NCBI RefSeq assembly: GCF_963662255.1
Contig: NC_085046.1
Coordinates: forward strand, 23,021,620 to 23,085,619
Length of the DNA: 64,000 nucleotides
DNA from: Cinclus cinclus
Lineage: Eukaryota; Chordata; Aves; Passeriformes; Cinclidae
Direction of reading: 5' to 3'
The notes beneath the pieces are model-generated. The model saw only the letters and a list, made by a program, of their open reading frames with translations. It did no database searches and had not been told where the DNA came from. The translations under genes were made by a program, and so were the position numbers. This document shows positions 15,091 to 30,500 of the stretch, piece by piece; within the stretch, counting starts at the first letter, position 1, and each line of letters begins with the position of its first letter.

Positions 15091-15510
15091 CAGAATCACA
15101 GGAACATTTGGGGGTGGAGGAGACCTTGAATATCATCCAGTCCAACACCACCATAATGATTCTCCTGAGTCATAGCCCCAGTGCCACATCCATCTCTTGA
15201 ACACTCCCAGAGACAGTGACTCCACTATATCTCTGGACAACTTAATCCAATGCCTGACTGCTCTTGGACTGAAATTTTTTCTAATACCGAATCTGAACCT
15301 TCTCCGGCTCAGCCTACAGCCATTTCCTCTTGTTCTTTCACTTCAGCTGCTTCTCATGAGACATGTTTTCTAGACTCTTCACCAGCTCCATTTCCCTTCT
15401 CTGGACACCCTCCTACACCTCAATGTCCTTTCTGAAGTGAGGGACCCAGAATGGGACACAGTACTCAAGGTGTGACCTCACCAGTGCTGACTACAGAGGG
15501 ACAATCAGTT
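15091..15510 (-). mobile_element. CR1 LINE, 5'-truncated 3' end
   Basis: On the plus strand this begins CAGAATCACAGGAAC, the reverse complement of the CR1 octamer tail. It continues through GGAGGAGACCTTGAATATCATC and the CTCTGGACACCCTCCTACACC, TCAATGTCCTTTCTGAAGTG and CAGTACTCAAGGTGTGACCT segments that typify the end of CR1 ORF2. The element is therefore minus-strand and sense with CDK6. It is truncated at its 5' side and decayed. Beyond about 15.5 kb the similarity fades, so that end is approximate. Confidence 0.92.
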
Positions 15511-17744
15511 CCAACACAATTCTTGTGGTTTCTTTCCGCAGACCCCTTCTACCCGGTCTGTAGTTGACACAGGAAAGCACATGCAATGGATCTGATGACT
15601 GCACTTCAAACTGTACTAATAACTTACAGCTTGTTTGGAAAGGGGAATAAAGATTTACTGTATTTTAGTGCTTTAGATGATTTACAATTACTCAATAACC
15701 TAAGACATTATAGCTAAGAATGAATCTGTGTACTGCTGGTTTTTAAAAACCTGATGTTTTATGATTCTAGGCAGCCTGTAGGTCCTAAATCCAGTGTTCA
15801 CATCGCCAGAGTTTTGATATGATCACATCTGTATACATTATCTAGAACAACAAAGTCCCAAGCTCGCATTTTTTTTTACACTCAGTGATGTAACTCCTCT
15901 AATTGGACAAATTTATACCACTGAAAGATGACTTATATGCCAATAGCTTGTTTCCCTGTGTCCGCTGTTTGCATCCACCAGGGAACTTGGCCCACCACAG
16001 GTATTTTTGTAGAGTCACACATCTCTTATCTGCTGTTACAATTTTCAAGCACGGCTGGTAATACAGTAACTGTCTCATGTATATCAGGAGTTGACAGAGT
16101 AGGCTGAAAAATGTGACAACTGCTAAATACATGATTTCATATTTAAAAATGAATAAATAATAATCTCAAACTATTCGTGCCAACCTTGCAGCTGATGAAT
16201 TTCTGGGACTGATGATTTTACCAACAGAAGGCTGATTAAAACACCATGGAGCTGGTGCATGAACAGTCTCAGTAAGAAACCCATGTGAACAGAATTCATT
16301 TCCCTCCCGGACAGATGAAGCTTGTTGCACTGAGATAATACTGTTTTGCTTTTGGTTTGGGGAGGTGCAAAAGGGTTTTGGGAGAGGACTGTCTTTCCAG
16401 TTTTGGGTTTGAATAGGTGCCTGTAAACATGCAGTCACATGGCCACCCTCTAGTGTGTAACTTCTTCAGCTCGACTGGGCTATGAATATAACAGAGGCTA
16501 CAAAAACTAATAGTCTCTTCTGACAATTTTTAGCTCTGTATTTATCCCAAAGGTAAACAAATTCAGTTGTTTGTTTAATATTATAGTTAAATGTGCCTAG
16601 CTGGAGCTGTTACATAGATAGCCTGACTCCTGAGTCCCACATGCACACCTACCAACCTCCTAGTCTGCAAAGCATTGAAATCATACGGGAACATGGTTTT
16701 GAAAACTGGGCAGGTATAGATGCACTAAGAATGAACCACCAAACATTCTGACGCTTTTTCTCAAGACTGCCTGCTCAGAAGAGAATCCAAGATTGGTGAT
16801 CAGAGTTTTCTTTTACAGAGCATTGCACACAGATCTGAATTTGGGATTCCACTCCTTTCCTCCTTTCATCCTCATTCACCTGGATTAAGTATTACCTAAT
16901 TGAAACAACAAGACATTCTCTGCTTCCCCAAAACACTGGTCATGGCCTCCTGCTTAGGAGCCGCCCACACTTCTTGAGCCAGCTGAAAGAGTTTTATGTA
17001 TCCAGATAGAAATGGATGCTACTCCCTTTTTTTTCCTTTCTCTTTAATGAGGTGTTCACCAAGTAAAAGGTACGAAGCCCTTTCCTACTGGCCTGGAAAA
17101 TGCTCAGTCTCAAAGTATAATCTTTTTATAAGTAATTCAAATCTTTATCTGAACATTAATTAAAAAGCCAAATGATATCCCCATGCCTCAGGCCCCTGTC
17201 AATCCAACTGATTTTTACTACCCGTGCACCAAAGCTTTTAAATCACAAAGAAAACAGGCACTATGACAAACACATTACATAATGACACTCCATCCAAATG
17301 TCTAGAAGTCTCTGCAAACTGCTTAACTACAGTGGAAATTTAAAAACTGGAGCTGTCATACAAGGAATTTTTGAAGAAATGCTTTATTTTGAGGGTGCTG
17401 TCATCAGCAGGGCACATGGACAGAAAAAACACACAAAGCAGAATAGTTTCTGTGTACATAACATGCACACCTAAGTACTGAGCAGTTTACTGCTGATTTG
17501 TGAATAGAATAGGAGCCTTGGGAATCTAACTGAGGGACTTTAGGATACAAACTCTGTGTGTTCATCTCTGCAGAAGCCTATGTACCAAAATTAAAATGCG
17601 CAGTTTTAAAATAGCTATGACTTTACATAAACCTCAGACTGCGGGAGGAACAGAGCTGAAAAGTGTAATATGATTAGCTGAATCAGCCAAGGCAAGAGAA
17701 ATGTTAAAACTTACTCTACGTGTGTCCAGACATATATATGTTTT

Positions 17745-17773
17745 TGTGTGTGTGTGTATGTGTGTGTGTGTGT
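17745..17773. repeat. (TG)n microsatellite, interrupted
   Basis: About 14 TG units with a single TA interruption, followed by TCCAAGTCC. Confidence 0.9.
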
Positions 17774-20381
17774 CCAAGTCCTTTATACACTTCTGTGTAT
17801 CTCAGATCCAATTCTTAAATAAATACTCGGCCTGCATTTGTCTTAAATTGTTTTAGATTAAGGGTAATTTAAACTGAGGTGCCATCCACTTAAAATACAT
17901 AGTAACCTCTAACATACAGACTGGACCATTTATACAAAGCCCACTTTTCTCCTGCACTTATTCAGGCTTAAAGTACCCTCACTGTGTTTATAACAGCCTA
18001 CAAAATTCTGGTCAAGAAAACTCAAACTGTCCAATGTCTCCTTCACAAAAACAGGATTCTGGTATGTTCTGTGATGCTGTATTGTACTTTATTATGAAAC
18101 CTGTTCTAGTGAAGTCCCTGGGATATAAAAATGCCCACAGAAGTCTCAGTATGTTTCTTAAAATTGACAGACCTTTAAGATCTTTAAAAGAGAAAGCAAA
18201 AGAGGGTAGGAAAAGAAGGCAGCAAGTACCCAGTAGGCCAGCAAAACAAAAAGGTTGTTTCAATATCAAACCCATCCATGTGTACCATGCAAAGATTTAG
18301 CTGCATTCTCATACTCTTATCCTACCAACACTAGTGGAAATACAGATTGGTGATTACTCCAGGGAACTTCCATTTCCCAGCAAAACTGCTATTTATTCAA
18401 TCCTTTGGATATACTCCAGGGAGTTTGCAAAATTTTACATTTTATTGCTACCAAGGTCACAGTAACATGGGCTTTCTTTTGCAATCCATCAGAAGAATCC
18501 AAAAGACAACACAGATCATGCAGTGAATATTGCAATGCTAACCCACGGAGCCACCATTCAGGGCTGCTTGCTGTGGCTTCATGGCAAAGAACCTTGAGAA
18601 CAGTCTTCCAAATCATGCTTCTACACTGAGGCATGTACAAGTCATATTGTTTGTGATGAAAGAACATAGTACATACAGACTTGGCAGATTCCTGACCTCT
18701 ACGGTTTTTGACATCTCCCAAATGTAAGACTGAGAATGTCAGACTGACCCTACATCTGGGAAGAAAAATAGGAGTCCTGGTTTTATTGAAATCTGGTTCA
18801 AATCAAATTTATTTCCATAAGGAAAAAAATACTGATTTTGTAGTATTAATGTAATATTTGCATTTGTACTTAAGTAGAAAATTTAATTTACTGTGTGGAT
18901 TTGGAGATTCAGAAAAGCTCATACAGTATTACAAGAAAAAAATAAAACTATATTGGTGGCATTTGTATATGCAGTATTTTGTATCTGTCAAAACACTTCA
19001 AATTAAATGAGAGGGAAAAAAATTTTGAGCATGCAATAAAGTTCTGCATTCATTTTTTTGGCCTGTATCACTTACTGCAAATGCTAAAATGAAGCTTTTG
19101 GCTCTGCTATTTGAATTAGAAAAACTATCAGCAGCTTAATACTATTGTGAATATGTTGGTATATGGGCTAAGACTGAATCTTTAAAAATTTGCAATTGAG
19201 AATTAAGTGATATTCCTAAAATCCTCATTCTCTTTTCCTCTAACTTTCTGACTTGATTTCTGAGTCAGAGAGGGCGGAGGATAACTCTACCCAGGCCATT
19301 TGAGCAGGCAAGAAGCCCAAGAAAAATGATTTTTCCATATAACATTAATAAGTAGTAAAATCCCAAAGTTATTTTGCAAGATTTCAATCAGTATTTGAAC
19401 TTATTTGAACAACGATGTATAAATTACATAGTTGTTTCTCAAGGCCCTTATAGCACTGCATCTCCTCATAAATTGTACTGATTTGGAGTTTTAGGCCACC
19501 CAGTATATATTTTTCTTTCACATTTTCTTTCGGCAGATCCTTTGGCTTCACCACGAATGTTACAAAATACTATACAGTTTCTACGTGGATATCACCCAGG
19601 GGATGACACCATGCAGTTTTTGCCTTCAGCTCAACCAAAATGCAAGTGGTTAGGTGAGTATCAAGACAGATTTATCATGTTAAAGTTCTTGCAGGCTTGC
19701 TCCTCTGCCCACCCTGCATGGTACGACCTGCACATCAGTGGCTTTCTGCAGGCAAAGACCAGTACATGAGAGGTACTCTTGAATTCAGGCCTCACCTGCA
19801 TCCAGCTGCAATATTTTGTAGTGAGCTAGCTCTGATTTCATATAATCAGCTAAAAAAAAGTCATGTATCTAGGGGGAGGGGGTTGACTACATTTCATATC
19901 TGTTACCCTACCCCCAGGCTACATAACTCATTCTTAAAAAATCCTACCTCTAGAAAACAAGTTTACAGCAGCCTCTTAAATATCTCAAGAGCAGACTACA
20001 AGCAAACACCTGATGTACCAATACACAAAGTGCAGAGGAAGAAGACTCTGCTGACCACGGTGCCCTCAGGGTAAATCCCTTCCAGAATCCAGCTTTACTC
20101 AAATTGATCAATAGCCTCTATCCCCAAAATGCATTTGGATTCAGTTTCAATCAGAATACAACAACGCTCCATGCAAGTTTTACCAAGAGCTGAGAATCCC
20201 ATCAAAAGAGACTCCAAGATAGCACCAAGTATCAATCTGCAATGGACATTTTTATTTTGCATTGCAAATTAAACATCCTACCAGGCCCTTCAAATATAAA
20301 CATGATTTGGTGTATTCTAACAGGCATTACTGCACATTTTTTCAAATGAAAAGCATGAAGAAAATAAAACTGTATTTCTTA

Positions 20382-20525
<144 letters not shown>

Positions 20526-23500
20526 TTAGCTGCAGAATTACAACCTCCTAAGTGCTGTATGTACAGTTTCCACTTACATTAATCTATATTGTAAAAACTC
20601 ACATATTAGGGCCAAGTGGTTTAGCTAGCACATAGAAGAGGGTCTTGTATGGAAAATCTCAGTATCCATAGCTGCAGTGATGATGACTCAGGATGTGAGA
20701 CCATTTCTTGTTAGGAATATTGCAATTCAGGACACAACAAAATTATAGTTTTAGAGTATAGCACTGGTGTGATAATCACCGTGCAACACCCCACTACCAG
20801 CAACTCCTTGAAGCTTTGCACCTTACAGAGCCCCAAACACTTTCCAGTGGAGATTTGGACTCTCCACAGGGCAAATCTTAGTCAATTGAACAAGGCCTTG
20901 TTTTCCTAACTTTCGTGGATGTAGATGTAGTCACCAGAGCCAAAGTGGAAGCAAACAAGCCAGGGAATACTGCAGGTTTATCCATAGGACATATCAGAAT
21001 CTGCAGCATGCCTGTTCTCAGCACTTTATGGTTTATCTACTATTTTCTATAATAAAAGAAATTGGATTAACTCAAGCGCAAGGGCCAATTAGGGTAAACA
21101 TCTCTGACCTGCCTCAAAAGTTGTCTCTGAAGAAACTGAAGAAATTATAACTTTTATCAGCTGGATACATATTAAGTCAAACTGTTCTCAAAGCTGTCCC
21201 TTACCAAAGGCATCAGTGCTGTCTACTGTGGTGTCCTTGCACACAAAGGAACCCTAAACTGTCAGGTTTTATTTAAAACAAGGATTCCTGGCAGATTCCT
21301 GACCTTTACAGTTGTGTGCCTGTCTCTGCCCACATGCTGCTGGTCAGAGCAGCAGTAACTTCTCTTACACTGTATGTTCAAATGACACACTCTTTCCCAC
21401 ATACTTATGCACCTGCTTTTAAGCTGCTCTTGTCCTAATGGCTGTGTCACAATATATTTTAGGGACCCAGTGGGAATTTTACTGGCACTGCTCCATCACT
21501 GTACTTTGATAAGTCCTGCTCACTGGACCCACAACAGAGATGGGACAGTTTATATTTATCCTTTTGTATTCCACAAGCAGACCAAACACAGATGAGGCTG
21601 TCTCTTCAGGATATTTGCAGAAGAATACAAGGAGCTTCTGCAGAGCCCTGTGTGAGCTACTACCTTGCTAGAATATAATCTCAGAGCCACAGGAGTATTC
21701 CACTCTTGAATACTCCTTATATAATCCAGCCATAACAACACATCAGCTGAGTGATTAGTCAGCTTAGCTGACTATCAGCTAAGTGCCAATATTTTCTTAC
21801 TCCGTGCTGTAATTTAAACCTCTGACTGTTACTATGGGGGCTGGCAGGGTCTTTACAATTACTGTTTTGTTCAACAAACACGAAGATGGGAGATGTAACA
21901 TTACGGAGGAGTATGAACCAAACCAAAACTCTGAAAAAAATAAGACAGAAACAAAGGAAAGTATAAGAATGAAAATAAATTTTAAAATTATGTTAACTAG
22001 GATAGTGAGTTCTGAATTTCAAGACCAACACAAAGAAATGTGTAAGAATAGTGGGGGGTTTTTTTATGATAACAATGTAATTGTCTTCTAAAGAAAAATT
22101 ACAATGGAAGTAATCAACTGAATTTGCTGGTCAAAGCCAGATGAAACAAAGGCAAATACAACATTTATTACAATCATTACATGCCCTGACAGCCTTTGGA
22201 ACCACTGAATGGCTATTGAAGGGAGGTTCATAGTATTAGCAAGAGTGGTTATATTTGCTAACAGTTCTTTTAAACACTTTGATGTTTATTTATAAAATTT
22301 GTCTATGAAGCAGTTCAATAACACAGTACAAAGTACTGCACTGGCAAGCTACACTTCCACATCCACAGAAACAGATTCCTGTGTGGAAGTTGGGCTTAGC
22401 TCCATTTATCTTGTTCCTGATTTACTACCATACTAGTGATGCTTTTATGAAATACTTCTTTATAAAAAACAGAGAAATTTCTTCAGCTATTCACTCCAGT
22501 GAAAGAAGACAAATATAACTGGAGGTCAGAGATTCTCTCTGGAGATGCCCTGTCTGAATCAGATATAATTCCTCCTAAAACACGTTATTTTTCCTAATGT
22601 AGATGTATCTCTCAAACTGAACTATGCTTTTATTCACGCAGCACATTTGTGGAAAAGCTTACTGAAGTAATATTACTTTGAGAAATTAGATATAACACTT
22701 TTAACCCATTACTGTTTGTAAATGGCTGGGTGTAGTGTCAGGAGGAAGAGCTGTGTGATCTCTGATCTGTGGGAATACCACCAAACCTCATGATTCCTGG
22801 CTTGAGGTCCACATGGTTCTTCTCACACAGAGCATAAGGATGATTTCTTTTCCTCAATCCCACAGGCCCTGCAAACATTAGGGCTCTGCACTCTCATAGG
22901 TGAAGAACTGGGGGATGCATGGGTGTGGACCATATGCCCCAACTTCCAGGGGAGTTTGACACAGGACAGCTGCTCCTTTCCTGAGATACTCCTCACAGCT
23001 CCTGCCCATGTACATGCTTGCTCAGGGGAACAGTCCTGTTTTCAGATGGCTGCAGAAGTGTGCAGCACAGTGGCTGCTTCTCCCCTCTGTGACTCCTTAC
23101 TTCAAGTTCTCCAAATATTTGTACCCTGCTCTGGTCCATGCATGCATGCACAGGGGACCAGCAGATTTTATTTGAGTAATTTGGGAAGTTACACCTGTAA
23201 AATATATGGCTTCCAAAAGACTAACAGTTAAATTTCAGCTAAAGCCTGACTGCATTGTAGTCAGAGAGGAAGGAATCTGTGTTGACCTGGTTTGACGTGC
23301 TCTGTCATTAATGTGTCACTATAAAAGTGATCAAATAACCTTTATGGTTTGTAACATGCAATTCTGTGTTTCAAAATGTCAACCTGAAAGGGATCAAAAA
23401 GGCACTAAATGTCAGTTCACACACAAGTAATGCCACAGATGACTCCTTTTGTGGGCAGGGTCTTCTCCTGAAAAGCACAGGAAGATGCATATGATGCAGT

Positions 23501-23984
23501 GGTTTTGACAGTTTCACACTCTCTCTTACCATAGAAACCAAGAAAATATTTTTGGACATTCCATTAACATTTGCAGAGAAGTAGAAATGAAAATTATTCT
23601 GAACACAGGATACGGTGAGGCTGAAGAAGCAGGTCATCACTTCCTCTTTAGCATGGTTCTGAGTGAAAAAATGCTTTGCTTAGGTAAGTCACACTACCAG
23701 GGCGACAAGGTCTGGCTGAGCGACAGTGCACTTAACAGAGCTGCTTAAGTCCCACTTTTAGGATGAAAAAAGCATCAGTACCTGCATCAGTACATCTCAC
23801 TTAAATTCTGCTCTCCTGAAGATCTGACATGCATGAAATGCAGCGCATGATGATTGCTACATAGGAAAAGGACTCACGCTCACATGCTGATGGAGATCCT
23901 AAATTGTGCAAGATTCCAGAATACTTTGGAGGTTGTAGACTTTAATGACCATGCTGCATTTTAGTCTTCTATCCTAAGAAACTT

Positions 23985-24420
23985 CTCTCCACTGCCTTCT
24001 CCTTGCTTCTGCTCACCCTGGCTGGTCTCTTCAGCTGCTCTCTTAAACCAGCCAGGTTTCTGCCACATCCCATGTTCTTCTGGCTTCTTTCCACTGCCTT
24101 CCTCTGCCTTCCAGTCACACACACCGGCAGTCCCCTGACAGCATCACCAAAAATGCCTAATTCCCTGCTGCTCCTGTGCAAACACCCGGGTGGACACAGA
24201 CTGCTGCCCCTGCTGTATTCCTCGGTCTCTGCCTTCCCTCGCATTCCTCATCAGCTCCTTTGCACCTCCAAGTTCCCTGAAATTTCACACCCTGTCCTCT
24301 CTTCTTCCAACTGCCTCCAAATGCTCCTGGGCAAAATTATCTCCTTTTCCCACTTTAGCTTCTCAGTCCACTCTGCCTGTCCTGAAGATACCCTGGTCAC
24401 ATTTGTATTTAATAGATCCA
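23985..24420. other. CT-rich patch in the large intron
   Basis: This stretch of about 430 bp is enriched in C and T on the plus strand (many CTTCT, CTCC and TGCC runs) and depleted of A. That keeps overlapping frames open on plus (up to 142 codons) and minus. The translations show no domain or conserved composition. I regard it as low-complexity intron sequence, or possibly an unrecognised old repeat. Confidence 0.5.
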
Positions 24421-27400
24421 GCTACATGTGAAAAGACTGAGAACATTCACACACTGGAAGAAGTAAGTACCTAAAGGCGTAACTAAGTTCCTGCTCCGGT
24501 GCACATTCTATGTTTCTGCTGTCCAGATAAGAATGGATGGTATCAGGTAAGAAGGGTATCAGTAGCTGCAGATCACTACTTATAACTATTTAAAAGTTAA
24601 TAGATTTAGGCAGCACTTCATGATGAAAATGAATGACGTGTATCTGAGAGGCAGTAGAAAGGAAAAGAACAAAAAGTCTACTGTGGTTCTGTCTGACCCT
24701 CTGAAGAAGGAAATGCGCTCAATGAGAATCAGGGGCAGACCTGCATTTAGAGTTAGATGAAGAAAGAGAACTTCATTTTGAAATAAAGCTTTCTGCCTAA
24801 CTACACCTGACAGATGTGTCTATCGGGCATCACCTAGCCCAAGGAGTTTCAATCCTTCATTTCACATTACCTATTTTTGATAAAAAATCAAATTAGTGGA
24901 AAGCATCTACTGACTAGCAACAGAAGATCTAGGCATCGTGTCAGTCTCATATAATTTCCATTTACTTTACAGAACAGATTTTCATTTTTGCATAACTGCT
25001 TAATTTAAATGTATCTCCACAATATACAGCCCCTTCCAAATATAGCTGCTGTCTGAATAGCATTCAGTTCAAAAAAGACTAAGACAAACAAACAGTGGTT
25101 TAGGGATGGGGTTGAGTAACACAGACACAAAAGACTACGTTTCAGTTTGCCACAGACTTTAAGTACAGACCAATGCCCAGTTGCACAGCTACACGAACAA
25201 AGCAGGGATCAGACTGTAACACAGCAGCTATGTCTGTGCTAGGAAATTAAATGGGACAGGAAATGTTCCTTTGGCACTGAGACCAAAAAGTACAGAGTGG
25301 CCTATGTCCATATTATTAAATTCTCAGCCTCCCAAAAAAGGTGACCGCATGCAAACTGCTTATTGGGAATGGTCTTTGTCCATGCTTAACTGCCAGTGCC
25401 TAGGAACTGTCTGGGGAAGGGCTGGTCAGAATAACTCATGCCAGGAACAATTCTAATAATTTAACAGTATAGACAATTGAGCTCCAGTACCCACGAATGT
25501 TTTCTGGCACTGTTTAATCTACCAGCCAGTGAGTCACGCTGTGGCCCCGTGTCTTCCTTTCACTCCAGAAAGAAGGCATTTTGCTATGCTTCCCTCATCT
25601 CCTCTGATTCAGAGGTGCCTCCACAAGAGTGATGGGGTGCGGGAGGCACGGCTTACTCCTCATCTCACCCAGCAACTGGCCTTCCTTTATCCTAAACACG
25701 TTGCACAGGTCAGATGTACACACACTGCATTTGATTACATCCATGGGGAGAATCTGACTGGCCTACATGTAGACATCTTGCTTTTAGACATCCAAGGCTG
25801 CATGAGACTAATTCTATACTAACTAGTTCTGGAGGGGCTTGGAAGAGGCCTGTAAAACCTTTTAAAATACTAACTTTCACAGAAATCATGTCAAAAAAGG
25901 AATTAGCAGGATGCTTAAATTCACATAAAGTATCCTTGAATTCAAGTAAAATTCTTCTTGTAAACATTTTGCTTTTGTGACTGTGGTTTCTTCTGTGCTC
26001 TTTTTGTATGATTTTGTTAATAATAGTGGCCATCAGATGCTGGCTCATCTTGTTACTTAAAGCACTTAAATCTCATGAAAGATTCATTGTAAATTTAATT
26101 TTTTAATGTTCCTTACAATGGTTCTTAAACTCAGGTTTTTTGTTCAGTTCTCACTAACAAGGCTTTCACATCATCTTCAGGACATCTTTTTCACTGTTTT
26201 TCATTTACTTTTGTCCTTTCTCTTTGAGTAAAATGAGGGAAGGAACATAGCTACAGAATGCTACTATATGGTACAGTATGCAGAGTTAAGCTCTTCAGTA
26301 TAGCTTCATGGTCTTTCAATTTCACAAAAAATCTTGCTTCAAACTGTTCATGAGGATTCAAAGTGGAATCTTAGCAAATTCACTATGAACCTTCTACTTC
26401 ATGGCTTGTTCTTCAGGTTTGGGACTGTACAACAACTTGAAGAATTTTGTTGAAGCTCTGTAAAAATGTCTTCTCAGCTGTATGACTAAGCTTGACACAT
26501 TTGCCACAGAGTAGCTGAAGCGGACAGAATTACAGACAAGCATATTGACTGAAGCCTGGCTTCAATCCCCACTGAAGAGAGAGACTCTCTGCCTAATTCA
26601 CTTCCCTCTCACTTGGTGGAAACAGTCCAGAGACTGAAAAGAAGAAATGTAATTTCTGAAATGACTATGCTAAAATGGCTCGCTGGTCTGACAAAGTAAA
26701 TTGCTTAAAATGAAGTCAATGTAATATTAAAAACTGCTTAGGAAAAGAAAGGATTTCTTTAATAATGTGTCACTGCCTTCAGTTTGGAGTATGGGCCAGC
26801 AGCCAGGACTGAGCAGGGCAGAGGGCTGGTGACACTAGTGTGACATGATGGCAATTCTACAGGATTATGGGCCCTACACTTATCCTGAGTGCTTCTCTGA
26901 GTCCTCCTGACAGCCCAAGGTGCCCCCACCTTCAAGCCCTCTTGTGTAACAGTTCCACCACCACCCCTTCACCATGTCCTGCTCTGCTCCAACAGTGATG
27001 ATATTCCCCATCTCCCCGTCAGCTTCCATGCCCCCAAGGAACACTCCAAAGACATTTGGAAACGGATCACACCTGTGCCACATAGGGATATGATTTTTGT
27101 GGGTTTTTTTGCATGTGTGAGTTCCAGGAAATAAGGGAGGAGGTAGTTTGGGGTGTGCTGGAGGCAGGAGCAAGGGGAAAAAATGCGAGGAAGGGAGGAG
27201 AGACAATGAATGCCCCATTCCACCCTGCAGCACCATGCACAACAATTCCAGCACAGGCAGAGAACATGTTCAAAACTCACCTGTCCCACAGGTGTAATGA
27301 GGCAAAGATAGGGGATTTTAGCATGTCCTAAATTTTAGCCTTTGCACAATGATGTACTTTTCATCTCTGGTTTGGAAAAGGGGTGTGTCTCCTTTACTTG

Positions 27401-27480
27401 CTGCAAACTGTCTTTATGTCTTTTCCTTAAAACATTCACTGAGCTTTCTGAATTCATAAAGCAAACCTAGGACCCTTTCT

Positions 27481-27540
27481 AATCTATTTATTATTCCTAA
27501 TAATAAGTATTATTTATCTATTTATTCTATTATTATTACT
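27481..27540. repeat. AT-rich TTAT/TTA low-complexity patch
   Basis: About 60 bp of mixed TTAT, TTA and ATAAT motifs with very few G or C. Confidence 0.75.
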
Positions 27541-30500
27541 GTGATAGAGAAGGTAGTAATTGCTACATTATATGTTGTGCTTTAGTTTCCAGGGATAGTA
27601 TCTGCCCAAACAATTATATTTGTTCAATCTCTCTTTTGAGTAGTGGTGTTTCCACTGTTACTTAACTGTTTTCAGTTCCATCACAGAGATAGGTATACTA
27701 GAGAGAAATGTTTCTTTCTTAGAGAAAGATGATTATAGTTTGTCTGTTTATAGAAACATTAAAATAGTTTCCATTTTAAAGTAAATGTGTATCAAACTAC
27801 TCTAGTGGCTTTTAAAAAGCACTTTACTTCTTGACAAAAGATTTAGCCTACAAAACATGAAATCCTTTCCCAGGTGCTATGGGTCTTAGGAACTGCACAT
27901 GGTATACTAATTGTGTCTCTTTATTCACATTTGTCTCCATTTTGGGCACAAACTTGATGAATTGCTTTATGAAAACTGGAATGAATGTTGTTATTATTCC
28001 ACCAGTTAGATCATCAAGCAAAAGATTATTTATTTATAGAAGACACAAATCCTGATTACATGTACCATCCACTATCAAGTCACTGTTTTAGAATGGGATC
28101 TCCTGTTTTTGATGCTAAAACACTGGTGATTTGAAGGAAACATGGTTCAGCATCTACTGTAAGATAACGTGACAAATAAAGAAACCATTAATTTCTCAGA
28201 TGTTCTATACACACAAAACTAACCAGAATTTTCCTTTTTTTATTTCTAGGAAGAACCACATCACTCAGTGTGACAGTGCTGCTGAAGAGCTTTTCTAGGT
28301 ACATCCGTTGTCAGGAGGAATGAATGTGTGTGCATTTGCACATCATGTGCTAGCTGAAGATACTTTACCTACATTCAGAGGGTTTTACCTTAAAAGTCTT
28401 TGTGCACTAAACATCTTTGTGGAACAGCTACTAGAAAGGAAATAATTGGCTCTTAACATGAGGTAATTTTAAACCACTGGTGATTCAGACCTCACCTCAA
28501 AACTCATACAAGGAAATCTATTTCTACTAAGCACAGTATTTCATAGAATTCCCTACAGAGACAATATAGAGAACATTTCCGAAAGACTACCTGAGACTTC
28601 AGGTGAAAAGTGTTTTATCTTTGTTTTTAAAAAGGAGCAAAAATAGTATCAGCAACACTAGTCTACCTGATCCAGATCCCACACAAGTTAGACTTGCCAG
28701 GTCTTGATGTGTATTGAAATCAAAACCATGATTCTCTATTCTCTGAGCTGCACAACTTAACTCTTTGCAGAAAAGGTCAGCTTTGCATGCAATGAGACTT
28801 GTGCTTATTACTGCAACATATTTACAGATAGAGACACTTGACAACACTGAGAGACAGATTTTAGTTAGAAGTAGCCATTCTTCAATCACGCTTCAAGACT
28901 CAATAATCAAATCTGTAGACCAAAACAGCAAATTCTATCATCTATCTCAGAACTAAAAAAAAAACCATATAGGCAGAAAGAAATAAACACCACTGTCTTC
29001 TTATGAAGATCAACTCAAACACTTAAAGAAGATGACATTTCCTTCCACAATTCCAAACTAAATTAATATTTAAAAAACCGAAAAAAACCTGAAAGGTGGC
29101 AGCCTGAGACTGCATCTTAGAACACAGACCTTGTTCTGGGTCTGGCTGCAGCAATTTGGCATGTTTCTACTTGCTCAGTCACCTGTTGGCATTTGGTAGC
29201 CCAGGGAACAGTCCTAACTTCTAGAAGCACACCTTGGGCTTTGTTTCAGTTGCTTTGCTCTCCTCTATATCTTTAAACCATGAAATCAACTAATCTAGCA
29301 CCCTGCATATTCCCACTGGATGGCATCCACCTCTTCTACAGTCTCTCACATCACTTATGCCCTGTTCCTGGGAGCAGGAGAACACACAGCTCTAACTTGT
29401 GCCAAGGAGCAACCCATGGTCATCTCCATGCCAAGATCTCCCAAACCTGCCCTAAAACACCTGGTCTTTTCTTGGGTTCATCAGACTACAGAATCTGAGC
29501 TGTCCCACCTACAGCTGGACTGGATAATGATGACCAGCTTTCCACTGCTACCAGAAAACCAGAGTCTGGTCGACAGAAGAAATTATTCCCACTTCCTGGG
29601 GTGCAGTGTTGGACTCCAGCCCTGAACAGAAAAAGCCTAAATGAAGCAAAACCACGACAGACCTCCCTCCCTCCCATGGAACCTGGGCCCACTTCTGTCG
29701 AGCCATCTTGAACAAAAGGAGGAGATGCACAGAGAAGCCACAAAGAATGGATTAAACTGGGCCAGTTCTCTAGGTGAGAGGCTTTACTGTGGACAGCTTT
29801 GGAGTCTAGACAGCAGAAACTTGGTGCAAACAAATTCAACAGGATACTATTTTCATTCAGTTGAGAACTAATCTTAGAAACTAACGTTTTGTCTGAAGGC
29901 AAAGTACCAATTTCACTGAGGGCCTGGTAAAGTAGATAAAAGGCTGGTGGATCAAGAGCTGTCAGAGATGGTCATGTGAAGCAATAGCTTAGAGCAAAAA
30001 TTCCTATACTACAGCAAAGTTTAAAGATAACCCAGGGTCACAAACTAGTGAGGTTCTCTGAAGCAGAAGTTTCACTTGGGATGTACTGGCTCTCACTACT
30101 TCACAAGGTGCAGACTTCAACTGGCTGATCATCATGACAACCATGACAGAGCTGGGCCTTCCTACACCTATGGCATAAAGAATTTGAGCAAGTCTGAACA
30201 CTGCAAATCTGTTCCACATTTGAAACTGAATGCAGTAGATTTTACTAAGGCCTTACAAAAATGTATGGCATTAAACTGAAGTGTACAAAATTGTAAATTA
30301 TACCATAGAGATGGAACTCCTATGAAATACCTTTCAAGAATTCCTTGAAATTACATTTGGGAAACAAAACCCTCATGAAACATCTTTCTTTCTAAAAACA
30401 AATGTGAAGAGAGGTTTCTAAATACACACAAAGAAAATTAGAAAAAGTTGAACTTTCCATAAACAGATGCAATATATGCACGGGTGTATGCACTCATACA

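Noticed and set aside
15250..15435. 61-codon plus-strand open frame
   Set aside because: Antisense reading through the CR1 3' end.
19542..20074. Overlapping plus-strand open frames just beside the 110-bp CDK6 exon
   Set aside because: Wrong strand for CDK6, no domain, and no paired splice sites giving a coherent protein.
24003..24431. 142-codon open frame rich in Leu, Ser and Pro
   Set aside because: Composition follows the CT-rich DNA. There is no domain and the opposite strand is also open, so it is not supported as a gene.
29486..29902. 138-codon minus-strand open frame
   Set aside because: Lies in a GC-richer intron patch with overlapping open frames on plus. No recognisable motif or splice structure.
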